Notes: a model not told the origin generated them from the sequence alone. Counted from the stretch's first letter, positions 1 through 9,907 are shown. The stretch is 64,000 nucleotides of DNA from Deinococcus sp. (GCF_018260405.1 NZ_JAGLBG010000002.1:23492-87491), one strand, 5' to 3'. Program-made: numbers and translations.

Positions 1-967
<967 letters not shown>

Positions 968-971
<4 letters not shown>

Positions 972-1828
972 ACTGGCTGGAGGCCGTCAATCAGCTGGGT
1001 GACCTCGGAGAGCCGGGCGTGCTGGTCACGCTGGCCGCCGTGCGTGGACATGCGCCGCGCGAGGCTGGGGCTAAGATGGTCGTAGGCCGCGCCAAATGCT
1101 GGGGCAGCGTGGGCGGCGGCAATCTGGAAGCCGAGGCGGTGGCCTGCGCTCGCGCCCTGCTGCGGAACGCGAGCGCTGGGCCAGCGGCGCCGCGACTCCT
1201 GACCCTGCGCCTGACCCCTACGGCCCCGAATGAACACGGGCGGCAGTGCTGCGGCGGCGAGGTGACGCTGTTGCTGGAACTGCTGCCCGGTGCGCGGCCC
1301 CACGTCGCCATTTTCGGCATTGGTCACGTGGGGCTGGAACTGGCCCTCATTCTGTCGCGGCTGCCGCTGGAACTGCATCTGGTCGATTCGCGGCCCGCGC
1401 AGCTGACCCCGGAGCGCCTGGCCGGTCTAGGCGGGGGAGAAGCCCGGCTGCACGTTCGGCACGCCCCGCTGCCCGAAACGGTGGTGGCCGAACTGCCCGC
1501 CGGGGCCAGCCTCGTTATGCTCACCCACGACCACGCCGAGGACCTGGTGCTGTGTGACGCCGCGCTGAGGCGTCCGGAGCTAGGGTATGTTGGCCTGATC
1601 GCTTCCCCGGCCAAGTGGAGCCATTTCCGTGAGCAACTGCGGCGCGAGGGCCACCGCGACCACGACCTGAGCCGCATCACCACCCCTATCGGCCTGCCTG
1701 ACATTAGGGGCAAGTCGCCCGCCGTCATCGCCATTAGCGTGGCGGCGCAACTAGTGCAGCAGCTCGAACAGCAGGCGGCCCGCATGTCGGCCAACGTGCC
1801 AGCGGCGCCCCTTCAAGGAAATCCGTAA
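968..1828 (+). CDS. xdhC: XdhC molybdenum cofactor insertion chaperone
   Basis: This 286-residue protein belongs to the XdhC/CoxI family, which binds molybdenum cofactor and sulfurates or inserts it into xanthine dehydrogenase. The N-terminal half has the XdhC signature with HGRQCCGGEVTLLLE; the adjacent cysteines are a family hallmark. The second half has a Rossmann-type GIGHVGLELA loop. It starts at GTG inside the xdhB stop and is followed after 4 bases by guanine deaminase, so the three genes form a purine degradation operon. Confidence 0.93.
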
Positions 1829-1832
1829 CGTC

Positions 1833-3164
1833 ATGACCCAGTTTCAGACCGATCAGGCGCAGCTTTACCGCGCCACTCTCATGCACACGCCCGCCAATCC
1901 TTTCAGGCAAGCTGACGCTCTACATCTTCAGGAAGACGGCGGTTTGCTTGTCGGGGGGGGCATCATTCGGGCGAGTGGTGCCTACGCCGACCTCAGAAAA
2001 GAGTATCCAACCGCTCCCGTTAGTGACCTGCGCGGCGGGCTGCTGCTGCCGGGTTTTATCGATACCCACGTGCATTTTCCACAGGTGCGCGTCATCGGTG
2101 GGCTGGGAATGCCGCTGCTCGACTGGCTGGGCCAGGTCGCCTTGCCCGAGGAGGCGCGGCTGGCCGACCCCGACTATGCCCGCGCTGTGGCCCGTGAATT
2201 TACGCGCGGTTTGGTGCAGGCAGGAACGACCACCGCGCTGGTGTTCGGCAGCCATTTTGCGGCGGCGGTAGACGTTTTTTTCGAGGAAGCCGCGCAGCTG
2301 GGCCTGCGGAGCGTGGCCGGGCTGGTCGTCAGTGACCGCCTGCTGCGCCCCGAACTGCACACCACGCCGCAGCGAGCTTACGACGAGGCTAAAACCCTGA
2401 TCGAGAAGTGGCACGGCGCGGGCCGTAACCTCTACGCCGTCACGCCGCGTTTTTCGCTCTCGGCGTCGGAGGGCATTCTGGAGGCGTGTGGCACGCTGCT
2501 GCGCGAGTTTCCAGACGTGCGCTTCACCAGTCATATCAACGAGAACCGCGCCGAGATCGGAACGGTTAAGGAGCTTTTTCCGGCGTCGCGTGACTACCTG
2601 GACACCTACGAACAGGCTGGGCTGGTCACACCGCGCAGCGTCCTGGCGCACAATGTTCACCCCACGGGGCGCGAACTGGGCGTCATGGCGGCGCACCACT
2701 GCACAGCCGCGCACTGCCCGTGCAGCAATTCGGCGCTGGGCAGCGGCTTTTTCCCCTTGCGCCGTCATCTGGACGCCGGGGTTCACGTTTCGCTGGGCAG
2801 CGACGTAGGCGGCGGCACCGGCTTTTCGCTGCTCAAAGAAGGCTTGCAGGCGTACTTCATGCAGCAGCTGCTGGGCGAGGACGGTGTCCCGCTGACCCCC
2901 GCCCACCTGCTTTACCTGTCTACCCGTGCCGGGGCCGAGGCGCTGGGCCTGGGCGACCTGATCGGCGATTTCAGCGTTGGGCGGCAGTTCGACGCCGTGC
3001 TGCTCTCACCGCAGGCCGGAACGCCGCTGCGGGCGGTGTACGACCACGCCGCAGGCCCCGAGCGGAAATTGGCAGCCACTTTCGCCACGGGCACCCCTAG
3101 CGACGTGGCCCGGGTCTGGATCGGCGGCGATTTGGTGCATACGCGCACTTCACTCCGGGACTAA
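1833..3164 (+). CDS. guaD: Guanine deaminase
   Basis: The 443-residue protein is an amidohydrolase that converts guanine to xanthine, feeding the xanthine dehydrogenase encoded just upstream. Metal ligands are visible: DTHVHFPQ (residues about 77-84), a central histidine in SHINEN (about 233) and the aspartate of LGSDVGGG (about 324). Length matches the family. ATG lies 4 bases after the xdhC stop, implying the same transcript. No clear terminator follows; the downstream region holds small repeats. Confidence 0.93.
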   Translation: MTQFQTDQAQLYRATLMHTPANPFRQADALHLQEDGGLLVGGGIIRASGAYADLRKEYPTAPVSDLRGGLLLPGFIDTHVHFPQVRVIGGLGMPLLDWLGQVALPEEARLADPDYARAVAREFTRGLVQAGTTTALVFGSHFAAAVDVFFEEAAQLGLRSVAGLVVSDRLLRPELHTTPQRAYDEAKTLIEKWHGAGRNLYAVTPRFSLSASEGILEACGTLLREFPDVRFTSHINENRAEIGTVKELFPASRDYLDTYEQAGLVTPRSVLAHNVHPTGRELGVMAAHHCTAAHCPCSNSALGSGFFPLRRHLDAGVHVSLGSDVGGGTGFSLLKEGLQAYFMQQLLGEDGVPLTPAHLLYLSTRAGAEALGLGDLIGDFSVGRQFDAVLLSPQAGTPLRAVYDHAAGPERKLAATFATGTPSDVARVWIGGDLVHTRTSLRD

Positions 3165-3207
3165 TCCGCAACCTGTTTCGCTTCTGCCCGCGCTGCGGCG
3201 CAGCGTT

Positions 3208-3260
3208 GTAAGTCCGCCCGGATTGAATCCAACACTGCACAGTTCAATCGGCAGTTCGTA
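3208..3260. repeat. Short dispersed inverted-repeat element (TACGGACT family)
   Basis: GTAAGTCCG at the left and a matching GGCAGTTCGTA at the right enclose GGATTGAATCC and GTTCAATCGG, which are inverted relative to each other. The same arrangement occurs at 8779-8826, 35475-35540 and 47631-47679. It lies between guaD and the SNR copy. Confidence 0.5.
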
Positions 3261-3305
3261 AGTAGCTCGGGACTATGATGCAATCATCACCCGCCAGCTA
3301 CTGCT

Positions 3306-3442
3306 TAGCAGTTCTCGGAATGATGGGCACGTCGAGAAAAACACCGCCGCCCCCTCGCATTCTACGTCCTGCTCTTTTTTTCACTCGTTCCACTCGGCAA
3401 AAAGATGGTCAAAGGAGCACCATCTTTTTGCAAAATGCTCTA
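3306..3442. repeat. SNR/MITE-like repeat, copy 1
   Basis: Full-length member of the ~138-bp family. The left end reads TAGCAGTTCTCGGAATGATGG (slightly degenerate) and the right end TGCAAAATGCTCTA. The right half carries an AAAAAGATGG / CCATCTTTTT stem-loop. Its terminal CTA is also the stop codon (TAG on the minus strand) of the HhH gene at 3440-3793. Confidence 0.85.
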
Positions 3443-3793
3443 GAAGCTAATGTAGGGCTGCATCTTCAGCACGTTCTTGGAGCCGATGCCCTTGACCTTC
3501 TTGACCAGTTCAGCGGCGTTCTTGTAAGGGCGGTTCTTGATCACGTCAGCGGCGATCTTAGCGTTGATGCCGGGGATGGTGGTCAGGTCGGCGGCGCTGG
3601 CGGTGTTCACGTTGACGACCTTGCCGAGCATAGGCGCGGGGGTCGCCGTGTTGACCTGGCTGTGGTGGTGGCTGCTGGTAGCCGGGGCTGGCCTGGTCGG
3701 GGCGGTGGGAGCGGGCATGGTGGCGGGAGCAGTCTGGGCAAAAGCGGCAGCAGGCAGCAGCAGGGCGGCCAGGGTGAGCATGATTTTCTTCAT
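3440..3793 (-). CDS. Exported ComEA-like helix-hairpin-helix protein
   Basis: The 117-residue protein has a signal peptide (MKKIMLTLAALLLPAAAFAQ), a Pro/Ala/Thr- and His-rich linker (about 22-55), and a ComEA-type helix-hairpin-helix domain: VNVNTASAADLTTIPGINAK followed by a second hairpin around VKGIGSKNVLK. Such domains bind DNA non-specifically; ComEA takes up DNA at the cell surface during transformation. There is no membrane anchor beyond the signal peptide, so it is probably periplasmic. The stop codon is supplied by the abutting SNR repeat. Role in competence is inferred. Confidence 0.85.
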   Translation of the reverse strand: MKKIMLTLAALLLPAAAFAQTAPATMPAPTAPTRPAPATSSHHHSQVNTATPAPMLGKVVNVNTASAADLTTIPGINAKIAADVIKNRPYKNAAELVKKVKGIGSKNVLKMQPYISF

Positions 3794-3916
3794 ACCCAGA
3801 GCCTATACCAGAGTCCGTATCAGTGGCCTGCACTGACCGGGGGCTACGGCTGTACCGGGGCGAAGTCTAGCGAGTGATTCATTTAAATCACCATACCGTA
3901 AGGGGGCTGTCCAGGC

Positions 3917-4000
3917 GTTCCTTTCAAAAAGAACAGGGGAGATCGGGGCGTTCTTTTCGTAAAGAACAGGCGATTCAAAAGTGTTCTTTTCGTAAAGAAC
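3917..4000. repeat. Three 18-bp palindromes at exact 33-bp spacing
   Basis: Palindromes start at 3917 (GTTCCTTTCAAAAAGAAC), 3950 and 3983 (both GTTCTTTTCGTAAAGAAC). Copies 2 and 3 are identical over 18 bases and copy 1 differs at four positions. The offset is 33 bp both times. The array lies 124-207 bp upstream of the HhH gene start and downstream of the tolC pair, consistent with an operator array or a structured RNA. A further inverted repeat (GTGATTCATTTAAATCAC) lies at 3877-3894. Confidence 0.8.
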
Positions 4001-4080
4001 GCAGAGGCCGATTCTACAATCTGCTTTCCAGAACGCAGTTTCCCCAGACTGGCGAGCACCGCTTTGGAGTGCGGCACCAC

Positions 4081-4111
4081 AAAAAAACCTCCCCAGCGTA
4101 GGGGAGGGGCA
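4081..4111 (-). terminator. Intrinsic terminator of the tolC pair
   Basis: On the minus strand CCTCCCC-TACGCT-GGGGAGG is followed by seven Ts. It lies about 175 bases after the second tolC gene, in the right orientation to end that operon. Confidence 0.8.
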
Positions 4112-4284
4112 TCAGGCAGCGGGGGTTTGTACGGACTCCGGTTAAGTGGTGTGCAAAGACCCTTCAATTCGAGCAGACTCGTAAAGCTGCGCCGCAGAGC
4201 GAAGGACAGCAAACCAGAGTTCGGGCTTGGCGTTGGCCCTCCAGTGCCCTTGCAGCTTGTGAACGGAACAGCCCGTAGGCCGGA

Positions 4285-5319
4285 TCAGTAACTGATGCCA
4301 GTCAGGTTCTGTCCGGCAGCTACCGACAGGGCAGCGAGGGCCGAAAGCACGTTGTCCTGGGCTTGTAGGCGGGCATACTGCGCCTGCTTCAGCGTCAGCT
4401 GGCTGCTTTGCAACTCGACGGCGCTGATCGTGCCGCTCTTCAGGCGGGCGGCGTCCTGGGTGTACTGCTTTTGCGCGGCGGCTTCCTTGCTCTGGGTGAC
4501 TTTCAGCAGCTCAGTGGTGTTCAGCGCCGACTGATAGGCCGACGACAGCGCCTGAGAGGTGTTCTGCTGGGCGGTGGTTACGTTGCGCTGAGCGTTCGCT
4601 AGGGCGGTCTGGGCCTGCTGCTTGGTCTGGGCGGGCGTAAAGTCGTTGTCGGTCAGCTTGACGTTCAGCTGCGCGACCGCCAGGGCATTGTTGACCGCAA
4701 CGAGGGTGCTTAGGCGTGTACGCGCCGCCTGAAGGCTGCTCAGCGAGGTCGAGAGCTTAGGCACGTTCGGCGCACCAGCCGCCCGCACCGGGCCACTCAC
4801 GCCCATCTGAGTCGCCAGCTTGGAACTGGCTAGGTTCAGCTGTGCCTGGGCTGCCACTAGATTTTGCTGCCCTCCCGACAGCGAGTTCTGGGCAGTCTGA
4901 ACGTCCAGATTGGTGGCGTTGCCCGTGCTCAGCTTGACCTTGGCAACCTGAAGAGCCTTGGTCAGCACCTGCACTTGCAAGGTTTGTAAATTGACATTTT
5001 CCTGCGCCTCAAGCACGTTGACGTAATCGGTGATGGTCGTTTGCAGGGTCGCCAACTGGGCCGCCCGCAACTGCGCCTGCGAGAGCGAAACGCCGTTGGT
5101 GGCGCTCAGTTTCTCGGTTACTAGCGAACTGGGGTCGGCCTGGGTGGCCTGCAAGACGCCCTGCGCCTGGTTCAGGTTGGCCTGGGCGGTCTTGACATCG
5201 GCGTTGATCGGCAGCGCGGCCTTGACAGCCCCGGTCAGCGAAGTGGTGGTGGCGGTCTGAGCAAAAGAAACCGCGCCTAGTAAAGCGGCGCCCAGCAGAA
5301 GTTGACGGATGGATTTCAT
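4285..5319 (-). CDS. TolC-family outer membrane efflux protein, short form
   Basis: The 344-residue protein begins with a signal peptide (MKSIRQLLLGAALLGAVSFAQ). The body is long amphipathic helix rich in Ala, Gln, Leu and Asn, typical of the OEP repeat (for example NLNQAQGVLQATQADPSSL and SSYQSALNTTELLKV-like segments). At 344 residues it is shorter than canonical TolC (430-490) and may lack part of one repeat. It overlaps the upstream tolC-like gene by 4 bases, so the two are translationally coupled; they could form mixed trimers or serve different pumps. No inner-membrane pump gene is adjacent. Confidence 0.82.
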   Translation of the reverse strand: MKSIRQLLLGAALLGAVSFAQTATTTSLTGAVKAALPINADVKTAQANLNQAQGVLQATQADPSSLVTEKLSATNGVSLSQAQLRAAQLATLQTTITDYVNVLEAQENVNLQTLQVQVLTKALQVAKVKLSTGNATNLDVQTAQNSLSGGQQNLVAAQAQLNLASSKLATQMGVSGPVRAAGAPNVPKLSTSLSSLQAARTRLSTLVAVNNALAVAQLNVKLTDNDFTPAQTKQQAQTALANAQRNVTTAQQNTSQALSSAYQSALNTTELLKVTQSKEAAAQKQYTQDAARLKSGTISAVELQSSQLTLKQAQYARLQAQDNVLSALAALSVAAGQNLTGISY

Positions 5320-6809
5320 GGTTGGCCTCCAGCGGCATTTTGAAGTTGAACTAGGGCGATCTGCGCGGCCACCCGGTCAGTCTGTAGAGTATTTTGAGCC
5401 GAAACGAGGGCCAGCTGCGCCTGATTGACATCGTCCTGAGTCGCCAACCCAGCCTCCAGGCGGCTCTGCGCGGTTCCCAGAGCGGTTTGCGCGACCTGCA
5501 CCTGGGTCTGCTGGGCCTGCAAAGCCAGCAGCGCGTTCCGGTAAGTGTTGTATCTGGTTCGCACGTCCAGTTCCACGTTTTGCTGCGCCACACTTAGCGA
5601 CAGTTGGTACTGGGTCACGTTGGCGCGGTAGGCGGCCAACTGCGCTCTAAGGGCGGGCGAGTAGACCACGTAGCTGCCGTTCACGCTGGCGGTCAGGTGG
5701 TTAGAGTTGCTGCTGGCACTGTCGCCCCAGGGCACGGTGTAGCTGCCGTTCATGGTGCCTTTTTGTAGGTCGAGGCTCGCCCCGATGCCAGTCGAAGCCG
5801 TGGGGCCGTAGTTGACCCCGGCGGTCAACGAGGGCAGGGTGTTATTGCGCTGCGCCTGCTCTAGCTGGTCCTGCGCGTCACCGAGCTGCTTGCGGGCGTA
5901 CATCACCTCGCTGCGGGTCGCCCGGGCACGGCTTACTAGCGCCTCAACCTCCGGATTGCCGAAGCTGGTCGGCGCGACCGAAACGAAGTTGTAGCCGCTC
6001 ATATCGCGTCCCAGTGCTGCGCCCAGGCTCAGGTGGGCCGTCTGAAAAGCCCCCTGGGCCTGGGCCAGCTGCGCCTGAGCAGTCTGAAGGTTTGCCTGGG
6101 CGCTCAGGACACTCTCGGCGGTGGCGTTCTGAAGGTTCTGCTGCGTCTGGGCCACGCTCAGCGCCCGCTGCCGCAGGGCCACGGTCTGCTGGGCCAAGTT
6201 GACGGCCTGCTGCGCCGAAACAGCGTTGTAGTACTGCTGAATAACGTTCAGGCGGCCATTGTGCTCGGCGTCGGCCAGGTACGCCTCGGCCAGCGAAAGG
6301 TTGCGCTGGGCGCTACGCAGGGTGTACTGGTTGGTGCTCCAGGGCAAAATACCCAGGCTCACGTCTACCCCGGCCACGCCGCCCAGGGTGCTCGGAGCCG
6401 TGACGTTGGCTCCGGTAGTGGGTGCCTTGGTGGTGTAACTGGCGCTGTAGCCCCCGTTGCCTACCACACTTACGGTCAGGCCCAGGGCGGTGCGGGCCGC
6501 GTTCAGGTTGGCCTGCGCCGCCTCGACGCTCAGGCGCGCCTGCGTGACTGACGGGGCCTGACTCAGTTGCAGCAGGGCCGCTTCGAGGGTCAGGTCTTGG
6601 GACGGCGCGGGGGAGGGAGTAGGAGAGACCGGGGCGGCGGTTGGAACCGTAACAGGCGGGGCCGCGACAGATGGTGCAGGAACGACTGGAAGAGTGGCGG
6701 CTGGTGGAGTATCTGCCGTCTGCACTGTTGTCTGGGCGGCAGCCACACCCGACAGCAGTGCAGCGCTGAGCAAAACGGCTTTGGGAAGAAGCAGCGCGGG
6801 TCTGGGCAT
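5316..6809 (-). CDS. TolC-family outer membrane efflux protein
   Basis: From ATG at 6809, preceded by GGAGAG, the protein has 497 residues. It has a signal peptide ending near SGVAAAQ, then a Pro/Ala/Val-rich linker of about 50 residues, then two OEP-type repeats of long Ala/Gln-rich helices with a beta-forming insert near SYTVPWGDSASSNSNHLTASV. Such proteins form trimeric channels for export of drugs or proteins. A longer in-frame start at 6893 exists but would put 28 charged residues before the signal peptide. It is the first gene of a two-gene operon. Confidence 0.87.
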   Translation of the reverse strand: MPRPALLLPKAVLLSAALLSGVAAAQTTVQTADTPPAATLPVVPAPSVAAPPVTVPTAAPVSPTPSPAPSQDLTLEAALLQLSQAPSVTQARLSVEAAQANLNAARTALGLTVSVVGNGGYSASYTTKAPTTGANVTAPSTLGGVAGVDVSLGILPWSTNQYTLRSAQRNLSLAEAYLADAEHNGRLNVIQQYYNAVSAQQAVNLAQQTVALRQRALSVAQTQQNLQNATAESVLSAQANLQTAQAQLAQAQGAFQTAHLSLGAALGRDMSGYNFVSVAPTSFGNPEVEALVSRARATRSEVMYARKQLGDAQDQLEQAQRNNTLPSLTAGVNYGPTASTGIGASLDLQKGTMNGSYTVPWGDSASSNSNHLTASVNGSYVVYSPALRAQLAAYRANVTQYQLSLSVAQQNVELDVRTRYNTYRNALLALQAQQTQVQVAQTALGTAQSRLEAGLATQDDVNQAQLALVSAQNTLQTDRVAAQIALVQLQNAAGGQP

Positions 6810-6929
6810 CCTCTCCAGTCTGACAGGATGTCCCGAAGCCTGTTCGCAGCTTCTGCGAAAATTCTTCGAATGGATTTTTTTGCCGTTTAGCATGTCAAAA
6901 GTCTAACAAATGCTGTCTGAGGAGCCTGA

Positions 6930-7203
6930 TGCCGGGCCTTCGCACAGCCTTCACGTGCGTCTGTCCAATAGCTCGCGGTTACACTTGCAGCTATCCGGCT
7001 TGGAAATTAGTGTGGACAGGCGGCCCACGCCCAGAGCACACGGGACGGTGCTGGACGTAGACGCCGACGGTTCCGGCATCCCGGAGGGCAGCTAAGCCGT
7101 CTCGACGAAAGCCGGGCACGCGACACCGGGGGCAGCGGCCTGGGGCTGGCGACTGTGCGGGTGCCCCCCGCTTCAGCGTGGTTCTTCCGGTGCAGCCCGC
7201 AGC
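6930..7203 (+). pseudogene. Decayed C-terminal (ATPase) end of a sensor histidine kinase
   Basis: A G1-box-like stretch reads TVLDVDADGSGIPEG (about 7046-7090) and ends at a TAA. In another frame just downstream comes RLDESRARDTGGSGLGLATV (7101-7160), matching the kinase G2 box. In a third frame follows RFSVVLPVQP, resembling the usual kinase C-terminus. The pieces are in order but frameshifted, with a short deletion between them, so this is a remnant. No partner response regulator is visible nearby. Confidence 0.7.
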
Positions 7204-7307
7204 GTGGTCTATCTCCAGGCGTTTTAGCTGTATAGGACGAACCAGAGTCCCGCGAACGGCGTGTATGATGCAGCGCGACGATCACGTTGCTGATCAGGAG
7301 ACCCCCC

Positions 7308-8456
7308 ATGAACCTAAAAGCCACCGCTCTTTCCCTTATGTCTGCCGGGCTGCTCGGCAGTGCCCAGGCCGCCACCTCTGTCAAGATTGCCACCATCAGC
7401 CCTTTGTCGGGGCCAGTCAGTAATATGGGCCTTCAGCTCAAGAACGGCACGCAGCTGGCCGTCAACGAGATGAGGCCCGCGTTTGCCAGGGCGGGCATGA
7501 CCCTGAACCTGGTGGCCTACGACGATCAGGCCGACCCCGGCACCGGCACCGCCGCCGCCCGCCGCATCGTGGCCGATAAGACCGTACTGGGCGTGGTCGG
7601 GCCACTGACCAGCGGCGTGGCGATTCCGGGCAGCGCCGTCCTGGCCCCCAGCCATGTGGTCGCCGTGACGCCGACGGCCACCAGCGACAAGGTGACCGGG
7701 CGCGGCCTCGCTAACATGAACCGCGTCTGCGCCCGTGACGACGCGCAGGGTTCGGCGGGCGGCAGCTATCTGGTCAAGACCCTTAAGGCCAAAAAAATAT
7801 ACGTGCTGAACGACAAGACTCCCTACGGCCAGGGCCTCGCCGATCAGGCCGAGAAGGCCATGAAGACGGCTGGAGCAAGCATCGTGCAGAGTGAAGGCAT
7901 CGACGCCCAGGACCGCGACTTCACGGCGATCATCACCAAGATTCAGGCCCTCAAGCCCGACGCCGTGTACTTCGGCGGCATGTACGGCCAGATTGGCCCC
8001 TTCGCCAAGCAGTTGCGCGACAAGGGCGTGACCATTCCGCTGTTCAGCGGCGACGGCCTCGACAGCCCCGATCTGGCTAAACTGGCGGGCACTGGCGCGA
8101 CCAACATCTATTTCACGACCACCGCGCCCGATACCCAAATCGTACCTGCCGCCAGGGCCGAGGCTAGCAGTTTCAAGAAGACTTTCGGCACCGAGATTCA
8201 GGGCTTCGGCATCCTGTCCTACGACGCGGCCAAGGTGATCTTGCAAGGTATCCTGAACGCGGCCAAGGCCAACGGCAATAAGGTCCCCAGCCGCGCTCAA
8301 GTCGAAGCGGCGGTGCGCGGCGGCAAGTTCAAGGGACTGACCGGCGATATCGATTTCGACAGCAAGGGCGACCGCGTCAGCGCCAAGATGTACGTCGTGA
8401 CCCTCAAGAACGGCCAACGCAGCAGCGCCGGAGTGATCGACATTCAGCGTAAATAG
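7308..8456 (+). CDS. Branched-chain amino acid type ABC transporter substrate-binding protein
   Basis: The ATG at 7308 follows AGGAG at 7296-7300. The 382-residue product has a signal peptide cleaved after AQA (about residue 21) and a LivJ-like type I periplasmic binding fold: VKIATISPLSG at the N-terminus, GVVGPLTSGVAIPGS for the ligand loop, and KKIYVLNDKTPYGQGLADQ. No permease or ATPase genes of a Liv system are adjacent, so the partner is elsewhere and the ligand unknown. The TAG stop lies exactly at the terminus of an SNR repeat, so the C-terminus may have been set by the insertion. Confidence 0.9.
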   Translation: MNLKATALSLMSAGLLGSAQAATSVKIATISPLSGPVSNMGLQLKNGTQLAVNEMRPAFARAGMTLNLVAYDDQADPGTGTAAARRIVADKTVLGVVGPLTSGVAIPGSAVLAPSHVVAVTPTATSDKVTGRGLANMNRVCARDDAQGSAGGSYLVKTLKAKKIYVLNDKTPYGQGLADQAEKAMKTAGASIVQSEGIDAQDRDFTAIITKIQALKPDAVYFGGMYGQIGPFAKQLRDKGVTIPLFSGDGLDSPDLAKLAGTGATNIYFTTTAPDTQIVPAARAEASSFKKTFGTEIQGFGILSYDAAKVILQGILNAAKANGNKVPSRAQVEAAVRGGKFKGLTGDIDFDSKGDRVSAKMYVVTLKNGQRSSAGVIDIQRK

Positions 8457-8592
8457 AGCAGTTCTCCGAATGATGGGCATGTCGGAACAACACCGCCGCC
8501 CCCTTCATGCTATGTCCTGCTCTTTCTTGTTCACTCGTTCCACTCGGCAAAAAGATGGTCAAAAGAGCACTATCTTTTTCCACAATGCTCTA
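8454..8592. repeat. SNR/MITE-like repeat, copy 2
   Basis: Full copy from TAGAGCAGTTCTCCGAATGA to ACAATGCTCTA, with both flanking TA dinucleotides intact. The first three bases are the stop codon of the LivJ-type gene. Confidence 0.88.
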
Positions 8593-8627
8593 AGTCAGGC
8601 GTTCGGATCAACCTGAAATTAAAACTG

Positions 8628-8663
8628 AACCGGAGGCCACTCAAGCGGGGTGGCCTCCGGTTT
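8628..8663 (+). terminator. Intrinsic terminator
   Basis: AACCGGAGGCCAC and GTGGCCTCCGGTTT form a 13-bp perfect stem around TCAAGCGGG, with a short T-rich tail. It probably ends the LivJ-type transcript beyond the inserted repeat. Confidence 0.75.
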
Positions 8664-8778
8664 GTATTCCCCCACTATGGACTCGCAGAGTTGTCCGGCA
8701 GAGATGCATCTGGCGCTTTTGTCAGTGTGCCTTTGCAAGTGTGCCGCAATTGAGCGCAGTCCATATACCTGGCCCCGA

Positions 8779-8826
8779 ATTGAATGAGACAATTTATAAA
8801 AACCGTTCAATCTGAGCGGACTCGTA
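8779..8826. repeat. Short dispersed inverted-repeat element (TACGGACT family)
   Basis: ATTGAATGAGAC ... CGTTCAATCTGAGCGGACTCGTA, with the ATTGAA / TTCAAT arms inverted, as in the copies at 3208, 35475 and 47631. A second motif, ATTGAGCGCAGTCCATATAC at 8750, recurs near 25879, 27350 and 47922. Confidence 0.45.
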
Positions 8827-8881
8827 GGGCTGGGCCGCAAAGCGAGTGGCCTCTACCATTCTGCGGCCCGTGTTCAGTGCT

Positions 8882-9781
8882 TTAAGGAGTGCTGGTGGGC
8901 GCGGGCAAACTCACATCGGAGGCGGGCGTTTCGGGCACCACCTCGGGCGGCGCAGCTGTAGAAGTGTTCTCAGGGGGCGCTGCGGGCAAGGCGGAACTGC
9001 TGCCTGGAACCGCCGCATTGTCTGCCGGAGAACCGGTCTGCGTAGACACGGGGGCTGAACTGGTTTCCGGCGGCGTTACGGGAGTGGGCGGTGCAATGCG
9101 GCTAGTCCGGGAAGGCTGGGCAGTGACGCCCGGCGGCGGTTCGCTGAGCGGTGCTGCCTGGCCGCCGGTGTCTTCGCTACTGGTGTCCTGGCTACTGGTC
9201 TGCTGGACCCCGCCCTGATCCTGCTGCTGCCGGGCCTGCTCTTCGGCTTGTTGTTGCGCCTGTTGCTGGGCTTGCTGCTCGGCCTGCTGTTGCTGGGCAA
9301 GGGCAATAGCGCGGGCCTGGGCTTCTTGCTGTAGCCGGGCTTGCCGCTCTGCTTCCCGGCGGGCTTCCTCGCGCAGGGCGGCCTGCCGCTCGGCCTCCCG
9401 CCTGGCCGCCAGCGCCTTTTCGTAGGCTACGCGGGCTGCGGCACGCTGCTGCTCGACCTTGGCCCAGGGCGTGATCTCGGTGTTGACGCTGTTGTGGGGT
9501 TGCGGCTCGGCCACCCGCGACGTAGGCACCCCGCTGACCTTGTCACCCGCCGCACTAACCGTGACTGGCGCAACCGTGCCCGGCGAGCGCCGAATGGTCG
9601 TGGCCGGATCGACGGGCACGGGTTTAGGCGGCTGAACCACCTTCCACAAGATTCCTAGACTGCCCAGGAACAGCGCCGCACTCAGGCTGCCCCAGAGCAT
9701 CAGGTTAGGCTTTGAATGCACAGGGGAAGGGGCCGCCTGTTGCGTTGGCCCCGTTTGTCCTATGTCAGCTGGCTGCTCCAC
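8882..9781 (-). CDS. Single-pass membrane protein with Gln/Ala coiled coil
   Basis: I do not recognise a family. The 299-residue protein starts at GTG (9781), preceded by GGGAGGT. It has a short cytoplasmic N-terminus, one membrane helix (about 28-47, LMLWGSLSAALFLGSLGILW), a Pro/Val-rich spacer, then a charged coiled coil (about 105-200) turning into runs of QQQAEQQAQQQ, and a low-complexity Ser/Thr/Pro/Ala tail. The layout recalls TolA or IgA-like envelope-spanning proteins, but no C-terminal globular domain is visible. It stands alone. Confidence 0.72.
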   Translation of the reverse strand: MEQPADIGQTGPTQQAAPSPVHSKPNLMLWGSLSAALFLGSLGILWKVVQPPKPVPVDPATTIRRSPGTVAPVTVSAAGDKVSGVPTSRVAEPQPHNSVNTEITPWAKVEQQRAAARVAYEKALAARREAERQAALREEARREAERQARLQQEAQARAIALAQQQQAEQQAQQQAQQQAEEQARQQQDQGGVQQTSSQDTSSEDTGGQAAPLSEPPPGVTAQPSRTSRIAPPTPVTPPETSSAPVSTQTGSPADNAAVPGSSSALPAAPPENTSTAAPPEVVPETPASDVSLPAPTSTP

Positions 9782-9907
9782 CGAAAAACACCTCCCAGGT
9801 GCCGACCTATCATATGCAGCCCCCTGCCAGAACAGATGAGCCGGGCCACACTATGTACACTGAAGGTAATCTTTACATTAACCGGGCGAAACGGAAGTCT
9901 TCAGAAG

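Noticed and set aside
3917..4000. Possible mini CRISPR array
   Set aside because: Repeats are only 18 bp with 15-bp gaps, the repeat is a full palindrome and no cas genes are present.
3874..4101. Open frame with a repeated SFRKEQ-like 11-residue motif
   Set aside because: The repeat results from the 33-bp palindrome spacing (33 is a multiple of 3); there is no ribosome site and the reverse strand also gives a repeated motif.
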